Shown here piece after piece: positions 25,238 through 34,481 of a stretch of 64,000 bases of DNA. The notes beneath the pieces were generated by a model. That model made no database searches, had not been told where the DNA came from, and saw nothing but the letters and a program-made list of their open reading frames with translations. This stretch comes from Verrucomicrobiota bacterium (GTDB lineage: Bacteria > Verrucomicrobiota > Verrucomicrobiia > Limisphaerales > UBA11320): contig JACQFQ010000058.1 in NCBI GenBank assembly GCA_016199985.1, positions 1 to 64,000 on the forward strand. Direction: 5' to 3'. The first letter of the stretch is position 1. Every line of letters begins with the position of its first letter. Made by a program: the position numbers and the translations under genes.

Positions 25238-28200
25238 ATGAAGACCCATCTCACCGGTCGCGCCCGCTCGGTCCTTCTCGGATCGACCTGTTGTCTCCTG
25301 CTGGTTGCTTCAGGGCTCGACGCCCAGCTCTTTGACACGCTGAAATCGCTGTCGCCTCGATTGCCCGTCGGCGATCCCGCTCTGCCCGCCTCGTCCCGCG
25401 GACCCAAAAGCATCGCCGCCGCCGACCTGGACGGCGATGGGCTGTCTGACCTCGCGGTCAGCGACAAGAGCGGCAGCGTCACGCTTTATTACAGCAATGG
25501 GTCGCAGGGGTTTTCCGCCCCTATCATTCTCCAGGTTGAGAACGCGGAGCTGCGCGCGATCATTGCCGTGGACGTGAATCATGACGGAAAGATCGACCTG
25601 CTCGTCGCGTCGCCGTTCACCGGCAAAGTCCATGTGCTTCTCAACCAAGGCGGACGCAAGTTTGAGGATCATCCTTTTCCGGCCTGGGTGGGAGCGCGCG
25701 ATCTCGCGGTCGGGGACTTCAACGGGGATGGGACTCCGGATCTGGCCGTCGCGGGCCCGAACATGGGACTCCGACAGTATGAAGGGCTGGGAGACGGGAC
25801 CTTCGCGTCGGTGGTGTCGTTTCCCGAGGTGGATGGAGGGGCCTGCGGGACCGGCGATGACCTTCCGCAGCCGGCGTACTTTCTCCAGTCCTTCCGGGCT
25901 CCGACTCAGACGCGGGACTCCCTCGTCATCGCTCATGGCCAGGGATGCGCGCGACTCTGGGTCCTTGGGTCGCCGCCCTCCGGCCAGCTTGCGATTCTAT
26001 CCACCTTGAGCAACCTGGACGTGAACGCCATTGCCGTTGGCCCGATCCTCAACCCGGTTGCTTCCGGGATTCCGGATCTGGTGACCTCCTCGTTGGATGG
26101 CGGGTATGTGGAGGTCCGCGCGCTCATCGCGAGCACGGGGACGTTCGCTGACATCCCCGCCCAGCGCATCCCCATTTCAGGCGGACCGCGCTCGTTGAGA
26201 ATGGTGGATTGGGACAGGGACGGATGGAACGATCTGGCGGTCGTGATTCGGTTTTTCGATCGCGTAACGCTCTACACCAACACGGCGGGACAGTTGAAGC
26301 CCGGCGCCAGCGTCCCTGTCGGCCACCTCCCTCGCGAGATGGACATTGGCGACTTCAATGGCGACCAGCAGATGGACTTGGCGGTGGTCAACCGTTACTC
26401 CCTGGATGTCACTGTGGTGCCTGGATTCCTCGGTCAGGCCTCCTTTGCGTCGCTCGATCAGGTGTATCCTGTCGACGGGACGGTGACAGGCCTCAGTGTG
26501 CGGGACTACAATAACGACGGTCGCGCCGACGTTGTCCAACTGCACATTGCCTCCGGGGAATTGAGCGTCCGGCTGTCGGGAGCCGACGGCCATCTGGCCG
26601 CGCCGGTTTTCTATCCGCTGGGCGTGCGCCCGAGCGCGCAGGCGGTGACAGATGTCAACAACGACAAGCAGCCTGACATTGTCGCGGTGGATCTTTCAGG
26701 CAGCGTGTCGGTGAGGCTGGGCCAGCCGGACGGAACCTTCGGTCCGGAGCAGCGCTATGTCCTGCCCGCCAGCCTTGGAGGCAGTCTCTACGCCGTTGTG
26801 GCGGCGGACTTCGACAACGATGGCAACATTGATCTGGCGGCGGGCTACACCGACTGCCGGCTCATCTTCCTGCGCGGCGATGGCCATGGCAACTTCACCC
26901 CGGCAGGGGATTATGACCATCCCCTCTACTTCGGATACGAAGCCCGCTCCATGGCGGCCGCCGATTTGGACGGCGATGGAGATCTGGATCTGGTGGGCGC
27001 GGGGATGGATGGCAAGATCACGGTGGTTGAGAACGAGGGGAATCTTCTCACGACGCATAGGCTCAAGCTCAAGACCTTCGATTCACCGGGACTTCAGGAC
27101 ATTCGATCGATTGAGGTTCTAGACGAGAACAAGGATGGCGATTGGGATCTGTTCGTGACCGGGCCGTCTGGGAACGCGCTCTTTTTGGGCGGGAAGGGAC
27201 TCGAGTTCAGTTTGGCTGAGAAGGAATCATTCAAGGTGGACGTCTCCGGCACCGCCTCCGTGATGGGCGATTTCGATGGCGATGGGAAGGTGGATCTGGC
27301 CGTCGCCGACAGCCACTCGAACACGCTGAGCTTGTTCGTCCGAAAGAACGACTCATCGCCCTGGGAGCTGGCGCTGATCACGGCGGTTCCCTCCGCCGCT
27401 TTCCTTGCGAGTGGAGACATTGATGGAGATGGGAAGCCGGACCTCGTGGGGTCGGGGGAAGTCCTGTGGACGGCGCTGAGCAGTCGGCGGAGCCGTGTGG
27501 TTCCCAGCGCCGGGGAGGAGACCGGCCACGCGGTGATGGATCAGGTCGTGATCAACGAGTTTCTCGCCTCCAACCTCACACTACCGCTCGATGCGGATGG
27601 AGGGAGAACGTCCGACTGGATCGAGCTGTTCAACGGAAGCTCCGTGGGCTTGGGCCTTCAAGGCTGGTCGCTGCAGCTCATCCGCGAGACGGCGCCGGGC
27701 GAATCGACGACGAACACGTTCGCCTTTCCGGCCACAGCGGTTCTTAACGCCAAAGGCCGGCTGATGGTCGTTGCCGCCGACAAGAAGAGGACTCCTTTGC
27801 ACACCGGCTTCGCCATCCCGGCGGAGGGCGGCACGCTGGTGCTGCGCGGGAAGCAGGGGCAGGTGGTGGATCGGGTCGATTATCCGGCGCAGGACGCGGA
27901 CCACTCCTACTGCCGCTTTCGCGACGGCGCGCGCGGCTGGGTTGTGAATCCTTTCCCCAGCCCCAATCAGCCCAACTTGGACAATGGCACGGCCGCGCCC
28001 AAGCTGAGCTTCGAAGGCATTGACGCTCCCACCGCCCGTCCCGGCATCCCCGTCCGTTTCCGAGCGAAAGGTCGCGATGATCTGGGGATCACCACCATTT
28101 CAGTCCACTGGCATCGGCTGGACATCCAGGAGAGCGTCGATCACCGCGCGATCCTTTTCGATGACGGACTTCACGGTGACGGCGCGTCGCAGGATGGGAG

Positions 28201-28993
28201 TTTCTCGGGCACGCTCGAGGCCGGCCTGCCCGCCGGGGCTCGCATCCAGTTCTATCTCCAGGCGTCGGACCTGACGGACAAATCGATTTATGCGCCATTC
28301 AAGCCCGAACAGAGCCTGGCCGTGGCGGATCGATCCCTCTTCACGCTGAGCATTGAAGCGGCGCCGACAACACTCGAGATCTCCGAGGTGGTTCCCTCAA
28401 ACAAAAATGGGCTGAAGGATGAAGCCGGGAGGAATCCAGACTGGGTTGAGATCCGGAACATTGGAGTGGAGAAGGTGGAGTTGGATGGCGTGAAACTCGC
28501 AAAAAAACCCTACGGCGCGGATCGCTACGCCTTTCCCAAAGGCCTGAGCCTGGGGCCGGGCGATTACGCCGTTGTGTTTTGCGACGCGGGAAGAACCCCG
28601 GGAATCTGGCATGCTTCGTTTGAGTTGGACCCCGGCGGCGATGAGCTGTTTCTTCTCTCCGTGGACGGCAACGGCGACGTCCAGATTCTCGACAACGCCA
28701 AGTTTGGAGCCGTCGGATCGGACATCGCCTGGGCGCGTCCGTCGGCCGGGGCCCCGTTGCAAATCCTGTCCCCGACCCCCTACGCGTCGAATCGGCCCGG
28801 GCTCTGGATCGGATTGCTGGGAGGTCGCGCGGAACTGATCCTGGGGACGATGATCGGCGAAATCTATCACCTGGAGACGTCGCCGACGCTGACGCCCGCC
28901 GCCTGGAAGACGGTGCTGGAGATCGCGGGCGACGGTCACGACGTGAACATGCGACTCGACCAGGAATCGGCGCGGTTTTATCGGTTGCGCTGA
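25238..28993 (+). CDS. large secreted FG-GAP/VCBS propeller protein with two lamin-tail domains
   Basis: 1251 residues. Signal peptide 1-29 (MKTHLTGRARSV, core LLLVASGLDAQ). Residues about 45-750 hold many FG-GAP/VCBS repeats, each with a calcium-binding D-x-D-x-D-G-x-x-D core (DLDGDGLSDLAV, DVNHDGKIDLLV, DFNGDGTPDLAV, DFDNDGNIDLAA, DIDGDGKPDLVG). A first lamin-tail domain begins at about 765 (VINEFLASN, DWIELFNGS) and a second at about 1045 (LEISEVVPSN, DWVEIRN). It is a surface or exported adhesion/carbohydrate-binding type protein, with no catalytic domain seen. It stands alone and converges on the PrsW gene. Confidence 0.9.
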   Translation: MKTHLTGRARSVLLGSTCCLLLVASGLDAQLFDTLKSLSPRLPVGDPALPASSRGPKSIAAADLDGDGLSDLAVSDKSGSVTLYYSNGSQGFSAPIILQVENAELRAIIAVDVNHDGKIDLLVASPFTGKVHVLLNQGGRKFEDHPFPAWVGARDLAVGDFNGDGTPDLAVAGPNMGLRQYEGLGDGTFASVVSFPEVDGGACGTGDDLPQPAYFLQSFRAPTQTRDSLVIAHGQGCARLWVLGSPPSGQLAILSTLSNLDVNAIAVGPILNPVASGIPDLVTSSLDGGYVEVRALIASTGTFADIPAQRIPISGGPRSLRMVDWDRDGWNDLAVVIRFFDRVTLYTNTAGQLKPGASVPVGHLPREMDIGDFNGDQQMDLAVVNRYSLDVTVVPGFLGQASFASLDQVYPVDGTVTGLSVRDYNNDGRADVVQLHIASGELSVRLSGADGHLAAPVFYPLGVRPSAQAVTDVNNDKQPDIVAVDLSGSVSVRLGQPDGTFGPEQRYVLPASLGGSLYAVVAADFDNDGNIDLAAGYTDCRLIFLRGDGHGNFTPAGDYDHPLYFGYEARSMAAADLDGDGDLDLVGAGMDGKITVVENEGNLLTTHRLKLKTFDSPGLQDIRSIEVLDENKDGDWDLFVTGPSGNALFLGGKGLEFSLAEKESFKVDVSGTASVMGDFDGDGKVDLAVADSHSNTLSLFVRKNDSSPWELALITAVPSAAFLASGDIDGDGKPDLVGSGEVLWTALSSRRSRVVPSAGEETGHAVMDQVVINEFLASNLTLPLDADGGRTSDWIELFNGSSVGLGLQGWSLQLIRETAPGESTTNTFAFPATAVLNAKGRLMVVAADKKRTPLHTGFAIPAEGGTLVLRGKQGQVVDRVDYPAQDADHSYCRFRDGARGWVVNPFPSPNQPNLDNGTAAPKLSFEGIDAPTARPGIPVRFRAKGRDDLGITTISVHWHRLDIQESVDHRAILFDDGLHGDGASQDGSFSGTLEAGLPAGARIQFYLQASDLTDKSIYAPFKPEQSLAVADRSLFTLSIEAAPTTLEISEVVPSNKNGLKDEAGRNPDWVEIRNIGVEKVELDGVKLAKKPYGADRYAFPKGLSLGPGDYAVVFCDAGRTPGIWHASFELDPGGDELFLLSVDGNGDVQILDNAKFGAVGSDIAWARPSAGAPLQILSPTPYASNRPGLWIGLLGGRAELILGTMIGEIYHLETSPTLTPAAWKTVLEIAGDGHDVNMRLDQESARFYRLR

Positions 28994-29045
28994 GGGTCTT
29001 TCGCCCTGGGCCGCCCTCTCGTCGGAGGCTTGCCCCGCCCGCGCT

Positions 29046-30164
29046 TCAACACTGTGGGTCCGGCTTCACGTTGAAGTCGAAGCCGTGCAGCGCCCGGTCG
29101 AGTTCCATGCTGCGGGCCAGATAGAGGTTCAGGGCAAGAACGCTGAACACCGCGACCACAACGCCCAGGCCCGTGGTGGCGAAGGCGTCGTAAGTGCCGT
29201 GGAGCGTCATGGGAACCAGGATCGCCGCGGCCCATAGCAATCTGCTGCGCTCCGGATACCGGTACGCAAATCCGATGAAATGACCGGCGATGCCGGTCCA
29301 CACCGCGTGCAGGAAGGGCAGGGAGGTCAGCCGAAGCACGTTGAGGAGGTAATACTCGCTCGCGGTGCGCGAGATGCTTTGGTTGATGCCGAACTGATAG
29401 TTCACGCCTTCGTAGATGCCGAACCCAAGACCGCTCATCAGTCCGTAGAAGAGCATGGTGTGCGGGCTGATCCCATCCTGCCTCTTGAACATGAGCACCA
29501 GGATCACAGCCTTCGAGAATTCCTCCGGAAGCCCAACGCCGACGACGAACGTCAGCCACCTGTGCCAGAAGGGCTCCCCCGCTTCCCCGGGAAGAAAGGA
29601 ACGGATGGGAGTATAATGATAGATGACAAAAAGGATCAGCGTGCAGATGAACGCGCTGCAGAAGAAGCAGAGCGCCGAATCCCTCAGGTTGATCCCTGGC
29701 GCCGGGAACGCGTGGTAAAAAAAGGATGCCCAGAGGACGGAGAAGTAGAGCCCGACAGTCCAGTAGGCGTGGGTGAGGTCCTTCGGTTCGCGCAGGAACG
29801 CCAGCACGACGAGCGGCAGCAGCCCGACGCCCGCGATGAGGATCGCGCGGCGATTGTGGAGCCAGCGGCCCGAGCGAAACTCCTGCCAGGGGATCATCAA
29901 ATGGGGACCGATCGCCCGGAGTTCCTCTCCTGTCCGCTCCGCGAAGTCAGGCCGGGTTCGAGTCGACGCGGCGCTGGAGGCGGCGAGTCCCCGACTTCCG
30001 CGCTCGCGCTCGTAGAGCTCCTGGAATCGCAGGCTCTCCGCGCCCGTTTCCGAAACGCATCGCGTGTTGGGCCCAATATTCCCGTCCAGGAAGAATCGGA
30101 CAAGCTCCTCCAGGGTCCACGGCCCGGTCCGCGGTTGCCCGGGGATTTGAAGGTAGTATTTCAC
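29046..30164 (-). CDS. PrsW-family intramembrane protease with N-terminal GYF_2 domain
   Basis: About 372 residues. A GYF_2 (DUF4339) domain at residues 1-50 (KYYLQIPGQPRTGPWTLEEL) is followed by a basic/Ser linker and 8-9 membrane helices. The PrsW/CPBP-type glutamic or metallo-protease motifs are visible: GLPEEFSKA (Glu-Glu), GFGIYEGVNY (Glu), LHAVWTGIAGH (His) and MTLHGTYDAF (His). PrsW cleaves anti-sigma factors within the membrane in Bacillus. The GTG at 30164 is chosen because it begins the GYF domain exactly and avoids overlap with the upstream gene; an ATG at 30248 adds 28 residues. Confidence 0.85.
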   Translation of the reverse strand: MKYYLQIPGQPRTGPWTLEELVRFFLDGNIGPNTRCVSETGAESLRFQELYERERGSRGLAASSAASTRTRPDFAERTGEELRAIGPHLMIPWQEFRSGRWLHNRRAILIAGVGLLPLVVLAFLREPKDLTHAYWTVGLYFSVLWASFFYHAFPAPGINLRDSALCFFCSAFICTLILFVIYHYTPIRSFLPGEAGEPFWHRWLTFVVGVGLPEEFSKAVILVLMFKRQDGISPHTMLFYGLMSGLGFGIYEGVNYQFGINQSISRTASEYYLLNVLRLTSLPFLHAVWTGIAGHFIGFAYRYPERSRLLWAAAILVPMTLHGTYDAFATTGLGVVVAVFSVLALNLYLARSMELDRALHGFDFNVKPDPQC

Positions 30165-30216
30165 GCGGCTCGTGGGTCGTTCGATGCTTTGGTCCGCTCG
30201 CGGGCTGAACGCAGAT

Positions 30217-31440
30217 TCAACGGCCGGCCACATCCAGGCACACAACATCGCCGATGGAATTGCGACAATAGATCCGTTGGTTGGCGAGCACCGGTTGAGT
30301 CCAGCATTTGCCGCCTAACACCTGGGCGCGACTCACTTCCTGATAGGCGGCGGGCGAGGCGGCCACGATCAATAGCTGGCCCTTCTCGAGCTGAACGATC
30401 AGGTTGCCGGCGGCCGCCATCAGGCTGGCCATCCCAACGCCCTTCTTCTCCCAACGCAGCCTGCCTGTCGTCCACTCGACGCACTTGAGGGCGCACTCCG
30501 GTCCGGCGTTGCCATCCACGCCGTACAGGTTGCCGTCGATCAGCACGGGCGAGCTGAACTGGCTGCGCAAAAGTTTGTTCTCCCACACAACTGTGGCCGT
30601 CGCGTCGGTGAGACGCAGCAGAGCTCCGGCATGGTTGTAACCCGAGGATACGAACACCAGATCGCCTTGAATCACCGGGTCGGCGGCGTTGATGTCGTAT
30701 TCTGTTTTCCAGGGGTGGCTCCAGAGACGGCGTCCGCTGAGGACCTCTACGCCCACGATCTGGGCGTGCGTTGCCAGGGCGACGCAATGTTTTCCCTGGC
30801 GATCGAAGGGGGTCGCCGAGGAATAGCCCGACGGGCCTTTTCCGTTCGTCCAGCGTGTCCTGCCGGAATCCTTCTCGAGGGCGGTGGCGGCGTCCCCGAC
30901 GTTCACGATGAGGAGATCGCCGTCGACGAGCGGCGATCCCGCGAATCCCCATTCCGGAATTTCCGCGCCGAGTTCCTTGGCCAGATTCCTTTGCCAGATC
31001 ACCGTTCCATCCGAGGCGTTCAGGGCAAACAGATGTCCCTTGCGGCTGAGCGAAAAGACGCGCGCGCCATCGACCGTTGGCGTGGCGCTGGTTCCGCCGT
31101 CGTAGTAACGGGGATCCAGGAGACAGTCGTAGGTGTGCTTCCAGAACTGCCTTCCGGTGGCCGCGTCGAAACAGAACACCGAATCCTGGTTGTTGTGGTT
31201 GCCCATGGTGAAGGCGCGTCCCGCGCTGACGCTGAAGGAGGAAAACCCAATGCCCACTTTCGCGGACCAAACGCGACGCGGCCCCTCCGGCGGCCACTGC
31301 GCCTTCCATCCCGTCTCAGAGGAGATCCCGTTCGCGCTCGGCCCTCGCCAGCGGGGCCAATCCTCGGCTTTGGAGCGTGAGAGGATCAGGAGGTTGGGCA
31401 CCAACAGGCTCAGGATCAGGGGTCGGAGCATCGCGCGCAT
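30217..31440 (-). CDS. secreted PQQ-like beta-propeller protein
   Basis: 407 residues with a signal peptide (1-25, LILSLLVPNLLILSRSKAE) and a PQQ-binding-like WD40-type propeller. The opening DWPRWRGPSANGIS is the standard start of this family in Planctomycetes and Verrucomicrobia; blades carry A-x-D-G-x-x-x-W type turns (NASDGTVIWQR, DAATGRQFWKH). No dehydrogenase catalytic residues are seen, so it is likely a scaffold or outer-membrane-assembly-like protein and not a quinoprotein enzyme. The start at 31440 places the signal peptide properly; an internal ATG at 31431 is the alternative. Confidence 0.9.
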   Translation of the reverse strand: MRAMLRPLILSLLVPNLLILSRSKAEDWPRWRGPSANGISSETGWKAQWPPEGPRRVWSAKVGIGFSSFSVSAGRAFTMGNHNNQDSVFCFDAATGRQFWKHTYDCLLDPRYYDGGTSATPTVDGARVFSLSRKGHLFALNASDGTVIWQRNLAKELGAEIPEWGFAGSPLVDGDLLIVNVGDAATALEKDSGRTRWTNGKGPSGYSSATPFDRQGKHCVALATHAQIVGVEVLSGRRLWSHPWKTEYDINAADPVIQGDLVFVSSGYNHAGALLRLTDATATVVWENKLLRSQFSSPVLIDGNLYGVDGNAGPECALKCVEWTTGRLRWEKKGVGMASLMAAAGNLIVQLEKGQLLIVAASPAAYQEVSRAQVLGGKCWTQPVLANQRIYCRNSIGDVVCLDVAGR

Positions 31441-31501
31441 GAGGAGCACTCTCGCCACGGAAGAAGCGAGTGTCAACCCGGGCAGGCGCGAGCAGGCCCT
31501 G

Positions 31502-32353
31502 CTACGGCTCGCGATCCGCCGCCTCCAGGACGTCCATGATCTTGCCGAAGGCGCCGTGAAGATCGGCGTAGTCGCTGAGATCCACCGTGAACCGCCCATC
31601 CGAGTTGGCCCGCGAGCCCACATGTCCATCCGCGAAGAGGATGTTCGCCTGACGAAGCCGATGATGCGTGCGCGGCTTGATATTGAAGGATTCGAGTCCG
31701 GGCGGACAGAGGAACAAGGTGTCGATGGCCAGCGCGCGGATCGGCTCGCCCGCCCGGTTCTTCCCGAGGTTGTCGAGTTCGATGTGGGTGGGCGCGTTTG
31801 TGGTTGTGGAGAAGAGGCTCGTGACCCCTCCATGCCGGTAGTAAAAGCTCCCCTGCGCCTGAGTCGTTCCCACCTTGCTCAATTCGGCGTCAGCGTCCAC
31901 GGGTTGGTCGCTGCCAGGACAAAACAGGACCTTCGGAGTGCTGGACAGATACTCTTTCAAGAGCAGTCCCAATCCGACCGGCGTCCCGCTGCGCAGCGAG
32001 AGCAGGCTCGTGGGAACGCCGGTGTTTGGGTAGAAGCTCGCCGGACTGGTGAACGCAGGAGCGATGGGGCCGTAGGGAATCTGTCCTCCGTTGTCGCTCG
32101 CGTATCCCTGGATCGCGATCCCCACCTGCCGCAGGTTCGAAAGGCAGACCGCGCTGCGTCCCTTTTCCCGGGCGGAGCCCAGGGAGGGAAGGACCAGGGC
32201 CGCCAGGAGAGACAGGATCGCGATCACGACCAGGAGCTCGATCAGAGTAAACGCCCGGCGCGCTTCCGGGCAAAGCCGCGCCGACGACTTGCCGCCGCGT
32301 CGTGTCGTCGGCAGGCCGCGGATCAGCGGGGCATTCGGAGGTTCCGTTTTCAA
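31502..32353 (-). CDS. pseudopilin-type exported protein
   Basis: 283 residues with a prepilin leader: a charged N-terminus followed by RRAFTLIELLVVIAIL, where cleavage between Ala and Phe by prepilin peptidase and N-methylation of Phe are expected. A globular domain follows (CLSNLRQVGIAIQGYASD) ending in the NILFADGHVGS motif typical of verrucomicrobial/planctomycete H-x-x-D-G pseudopilins. Start is TTG at 32353, overlapping the upstream TGA as TTGA; no ATG lies before the leader. It is likely a minor pseudopilin of a type II-like system; no secretion genes are nearby. Confidence 0.88.
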   Translation of the reverse strand: MKTEPPNAPLIRGLPTTRRGGKSSARLCPEARRAFTLIELLVVIAILSLLAALVLPSLGSAREKGRSAVCLSNLRQVGIAIQGYASDNGGQIPYGPIAPAFTSPASFYPNTGVPTSLLSLRSGTPVGLGLLLKEYLSSTPKVLFCPGSDQPVDADAELSKVGTTQAQGSFYYRHGGVTSLFSTTTNAPTHIELDNLGKNRAGEPIRALAIDTLFLCPPGLESFNIKPRTHHRLRQANILFADGHVGSRANSDGRFTVDLSDYADLHGAFGKIMDVLEAADREP

Positions 32354-33324
32354 GGCGCAATCGCAGGAGTGGCCACGAGCGAGAAGTAAGCGTGAGAATG
32401 GCCCCGGATGTCAATCAGGGTGGAGAGCTCCTCTCCGGTCCCGGGGATCGGGGCGCCTTCATTAACCCAGTCGCCGAGCTCTGCGCCCCGCCTCACCTGA
32501 TAGAGGAGGCCCTGCTCCGACGCCCAGGAGAGGCGCAGCTCCGAGGTCGAAGGTCCAGGGCTCAGGGTCAGGGAGAGGCTTGAGATTTCCTCAAGTCGAA
32601 GATTGTCCAAGTCCCAATACCCGCCCTGCGCGTCCGGGCTGACCGTCGACAGCATGCGCACACCGATGTGCCGGCCCGCCCACGGATCCTCCGGGCGCAC
32701 CTTCGTCAAGAGCAGCGAGCTGTCGACGAGGTGTGTGTTGTTGGGAAACCGCTCGCGAGTGTTCGTGACCGTCTCTTGTTGAATCACCACGGGCAGACCG
32801 TTGGGGTCGCGATAGTAGAACGCCAACTCCAGCGTGACCCCTTCGGCCATCCTGCCGCCTCCGCCGATCACCCCGATCGTTAGGCGATAGGATTTGCCCG
32901 GCGAGTAGGTCGCGCTGAATTCGTGGGCTGGCTGGGGATGGCCCGCGTCCGTCGCGTCGAAGTCCTGAAAGAGCGCCACGCCGGGCACCGCAAACATCCA
33001 TGCCGCCTGATCACCGTCGCAATTGTCGATGCGATCCACGGCGCCGACCGCGGGATTCTTGAAAAGGCCTGTGAGTTGATCCCAAAGGAACCCGCCGGTT
33101 TCATCGTAATCTTCCGGCTTCGCCGACTTCCGCCATGAGTTCATCCCCGGACTCACAAACAATGTGGAGGGCGATTCGAAGGATCCGTTGGGAACCGGAA
33201 GAATCGCGGCGCGCAGGATCGGGGAATGGCCCGCGACGAAGACACACCACGCGATCGCTGAGCCGGCGACAAAGCGGCGCCAGAGGGCGCCGCTTTGTCG
33301 TCCGAGTGCAGGTTGCTTACCCAT
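32350..33324 (-). CDS. secreted protein related to the adjacent PEP-CTERM protein
   Basis: 324 residues with a signal peptide (hydrophobic run about 20-40, mature part from AILPVPNGSFESP). The VPNGSFESP opening, a WDQLTGLFKNPAVG segment, GDQAAWMF, and a later GGYWDLDNLRL are shared with the next upstream gene, so the two are paralogues. This copy has no C-terminal PEP-CTERM anchor; instead it has an extra domain of about 80 residues (LTLSPGPSTSELRLSW onward, fibronectin/IPT-like region). It is predicted to be released or surface-bound with a carbohydrate-binding-type jelly roll. It overlaps the pseudopilin gene by 4 bases. Confidence 0.8.
   Translation of the reverse strand: MGKQPALGRQSGALWRRFVAGSAIAWCVFVAGHSPILRAAILPVPNGSFESPSTLFVSPGMNSWRKSAKPEDYDETGGFLWDQLTGLFKNPAVGAVDRIDNCDGDQAAWMFAVPGVALFQDFDATDAGHPQPAHEFSATYSPGKSYRLTIGVIGGGGRMAEGVTLELAFYYRDPNGLPVVIQQETVTNTRERFPNNTHLVDSSLLLTKVRPEDPWAGRHIGVRMLSTVSPDAQGGYWDLDNLRLEEISSLSLTLSPGPSTSELRLSWASEQGLLYQVRRGAELGDWVNEGAPIPGTGEELSTLIDIRGHSHAYFSLVATPAIAP
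33267..33300 (-). other. strong hairpin in the 5' coding part of the secreted-protein gene
   Basis: A perfect 15-bp inverted repeat (CGACAAAGCGGCGCC / GGCGCCGCTTTGTCG) with a 4-base loop, 50 bases after the stop of the PEP-CTERM gene and covering about codons 9-19 of the downstream gene. No T tract follows, so it is not a typical terminator. Confidence 0.6.
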
Positions 33325-33351
33325 CCTGAGGGGCTTTTGCGCGATACAGGA

Positions 33352-34182
33352 TCAGCCGCGTCGACGCGAGCCGCGGTACGCGGCGAGGAGTCCGCCTGCT
33401 CCCAGGGCGGCGAGGGCTGCCATCGTCGGCTCCGGCACGGCCGCGAGACGCACATTGTCGACGTCCCAGTAGCCCGCGCCACGGCCAGAGGTGGAGAGCA
33501 GTTGGATTCCGATCTCCTTCCCGGCCCAAGGGTCGCTGGCTTGGACCTCGCCCACGTCCACAGTGAAGTCGTTGAGATGGGTCACGTTGGGGAAGTCCTT
33601 CTTATTGAAAGTCACCGGCGTGAAGGCGACTCCCTGGGGATTGTTGCCGTTGTCGAGATAGGTGAGCTCAATGAGGAAGCTGTCGCCTTCTTCAATGTTC
33701 CCGCCTCCGAGGATTCCCACGGTCAGGTGGTAGCTCTGGCCTACGATGAATGTGGCCCCGAGGGAGCTCTGCCCAAGGCCGACTTGGGGCAGGCCGAAAA
33801 GATAGGCGGCCTGGTTGCCGTCCATGTTGCCGATGTGCTTCGCCTCGCCGACGACGGGGTTGGGGAAAACGCCAGAGAGTTGATCCCAGGTGATGCCCCC
33901 GGTGGCGGCGGGGTCGAACCAGACGGGTTGCGGCGACTTCTGCCAGACATCCACCGGAGGGTAGGCTGGGGCGCCGGGCGGAACCGTCGGCGATTCAAAG
34001 GAACCGTTCGGCACCGGGACGCTCTGCGCCGTGAGAGCCAGGGGAGCTGTCATGCTCAAGGCGAGCAAACAGAGGGAGACGGCGCGCGATCCGAGGCGTG
34101 GGAGCGTCTGGGTCTGGACGCGGGAATGAGCTGGGGATCGATCGTGAGGAGTGCAAAGGGCTGTGAATGTTTTAGCGGTCAT
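33352..34182 (-). CDS. PEP-CTERM sorting domain protein
   Basis: 276 residues. A long N-region and signal peptide ends near LTAQSVPVPNGSFESP (about residue 55). A jelly-roll-like domain follows, with GYWDVDNVRLAAVPEPTMAA leading into the C-terminal PEP motif, a hydrophobic helix (LAALGAGGLLAAYRG) and a basic tail (SRRRG). This tripartite end is the exosortase sorting signal, so the protein should be processed and anchored to or exported from the outer surface in EPS-producing cells. Paralogous to the next gene. An exosortase is not in the window. Confidence 0.88.
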   Translation of the reverse strand: MTAKTFTALCTPHDRSPAHSRVQTQTLPRLGSRAVSLCLLALSMTAPLALTAQSVPVPNGSFESPTVPPGAPAYPPVDVWQKSPQPVWFDPAATGGITWDQLSGVFPNPVVGEAKHIGNMDGNQAAYLFGLPQVGLGQSSLGATFIVGQSYHLTVGILGGGNIEEGDSFLIELTYLDNGNNPQGVAFTPVTFNKKDFPNVTHLNDFTVDVGEVQASDPWAGKEIGIQLLSTSGRGAGYWDVDNVRLAAVPEPTMAALAALGAGGLLAAYRGSRRRG

Positions 34183-34481
34183 ACGGCATGTTGATGGTTA
34201 CGTCGATGGCCACCGCCAATTCGCGCGGCGCCACAACTGCGGATTCTATGCGGAGGCCGGCGGACGCAATCAAGTCGATTCCCTGCCTTATCGCAAGGAC
34301 ACGCGAGTCGCAATAGCAGTTGGACATCCACTCCCCTCACCACACCTCAGAACATTACGTCAGCTATTACAGCGTCCCCCCTTCCTTCAGCGGGTCCCTT
34401 TTTAAAGAATGTCGACAGCCGTGGGTGAAATTGATAGTTGAACATTTCTTGGCTTAGCAGCATCCATTGGATGTGCAGTGC
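34183..34481. promoter_or_regulatory. divergent promoter region at the left border of the metal island
   Basis: About 300 bases between the PEP-CTERM gene (minus) and the first metal-island gene (plus). AT content is higher than in the genes. A TTGAAC at 34437-34442 could be part of an ECF-type -35 element 40 bases before the GTG start, but no confident -10 element was found. No hairpin or repeat seen. Confidence 0.35.

Noticed and set aside
34437..34442. TTGAAC as an ECF promoter element of the island
   Set aside because: A matching -10 could not be found and a similar TGAAC before 42927 has a different spacing; not enough to call a promoter motif.
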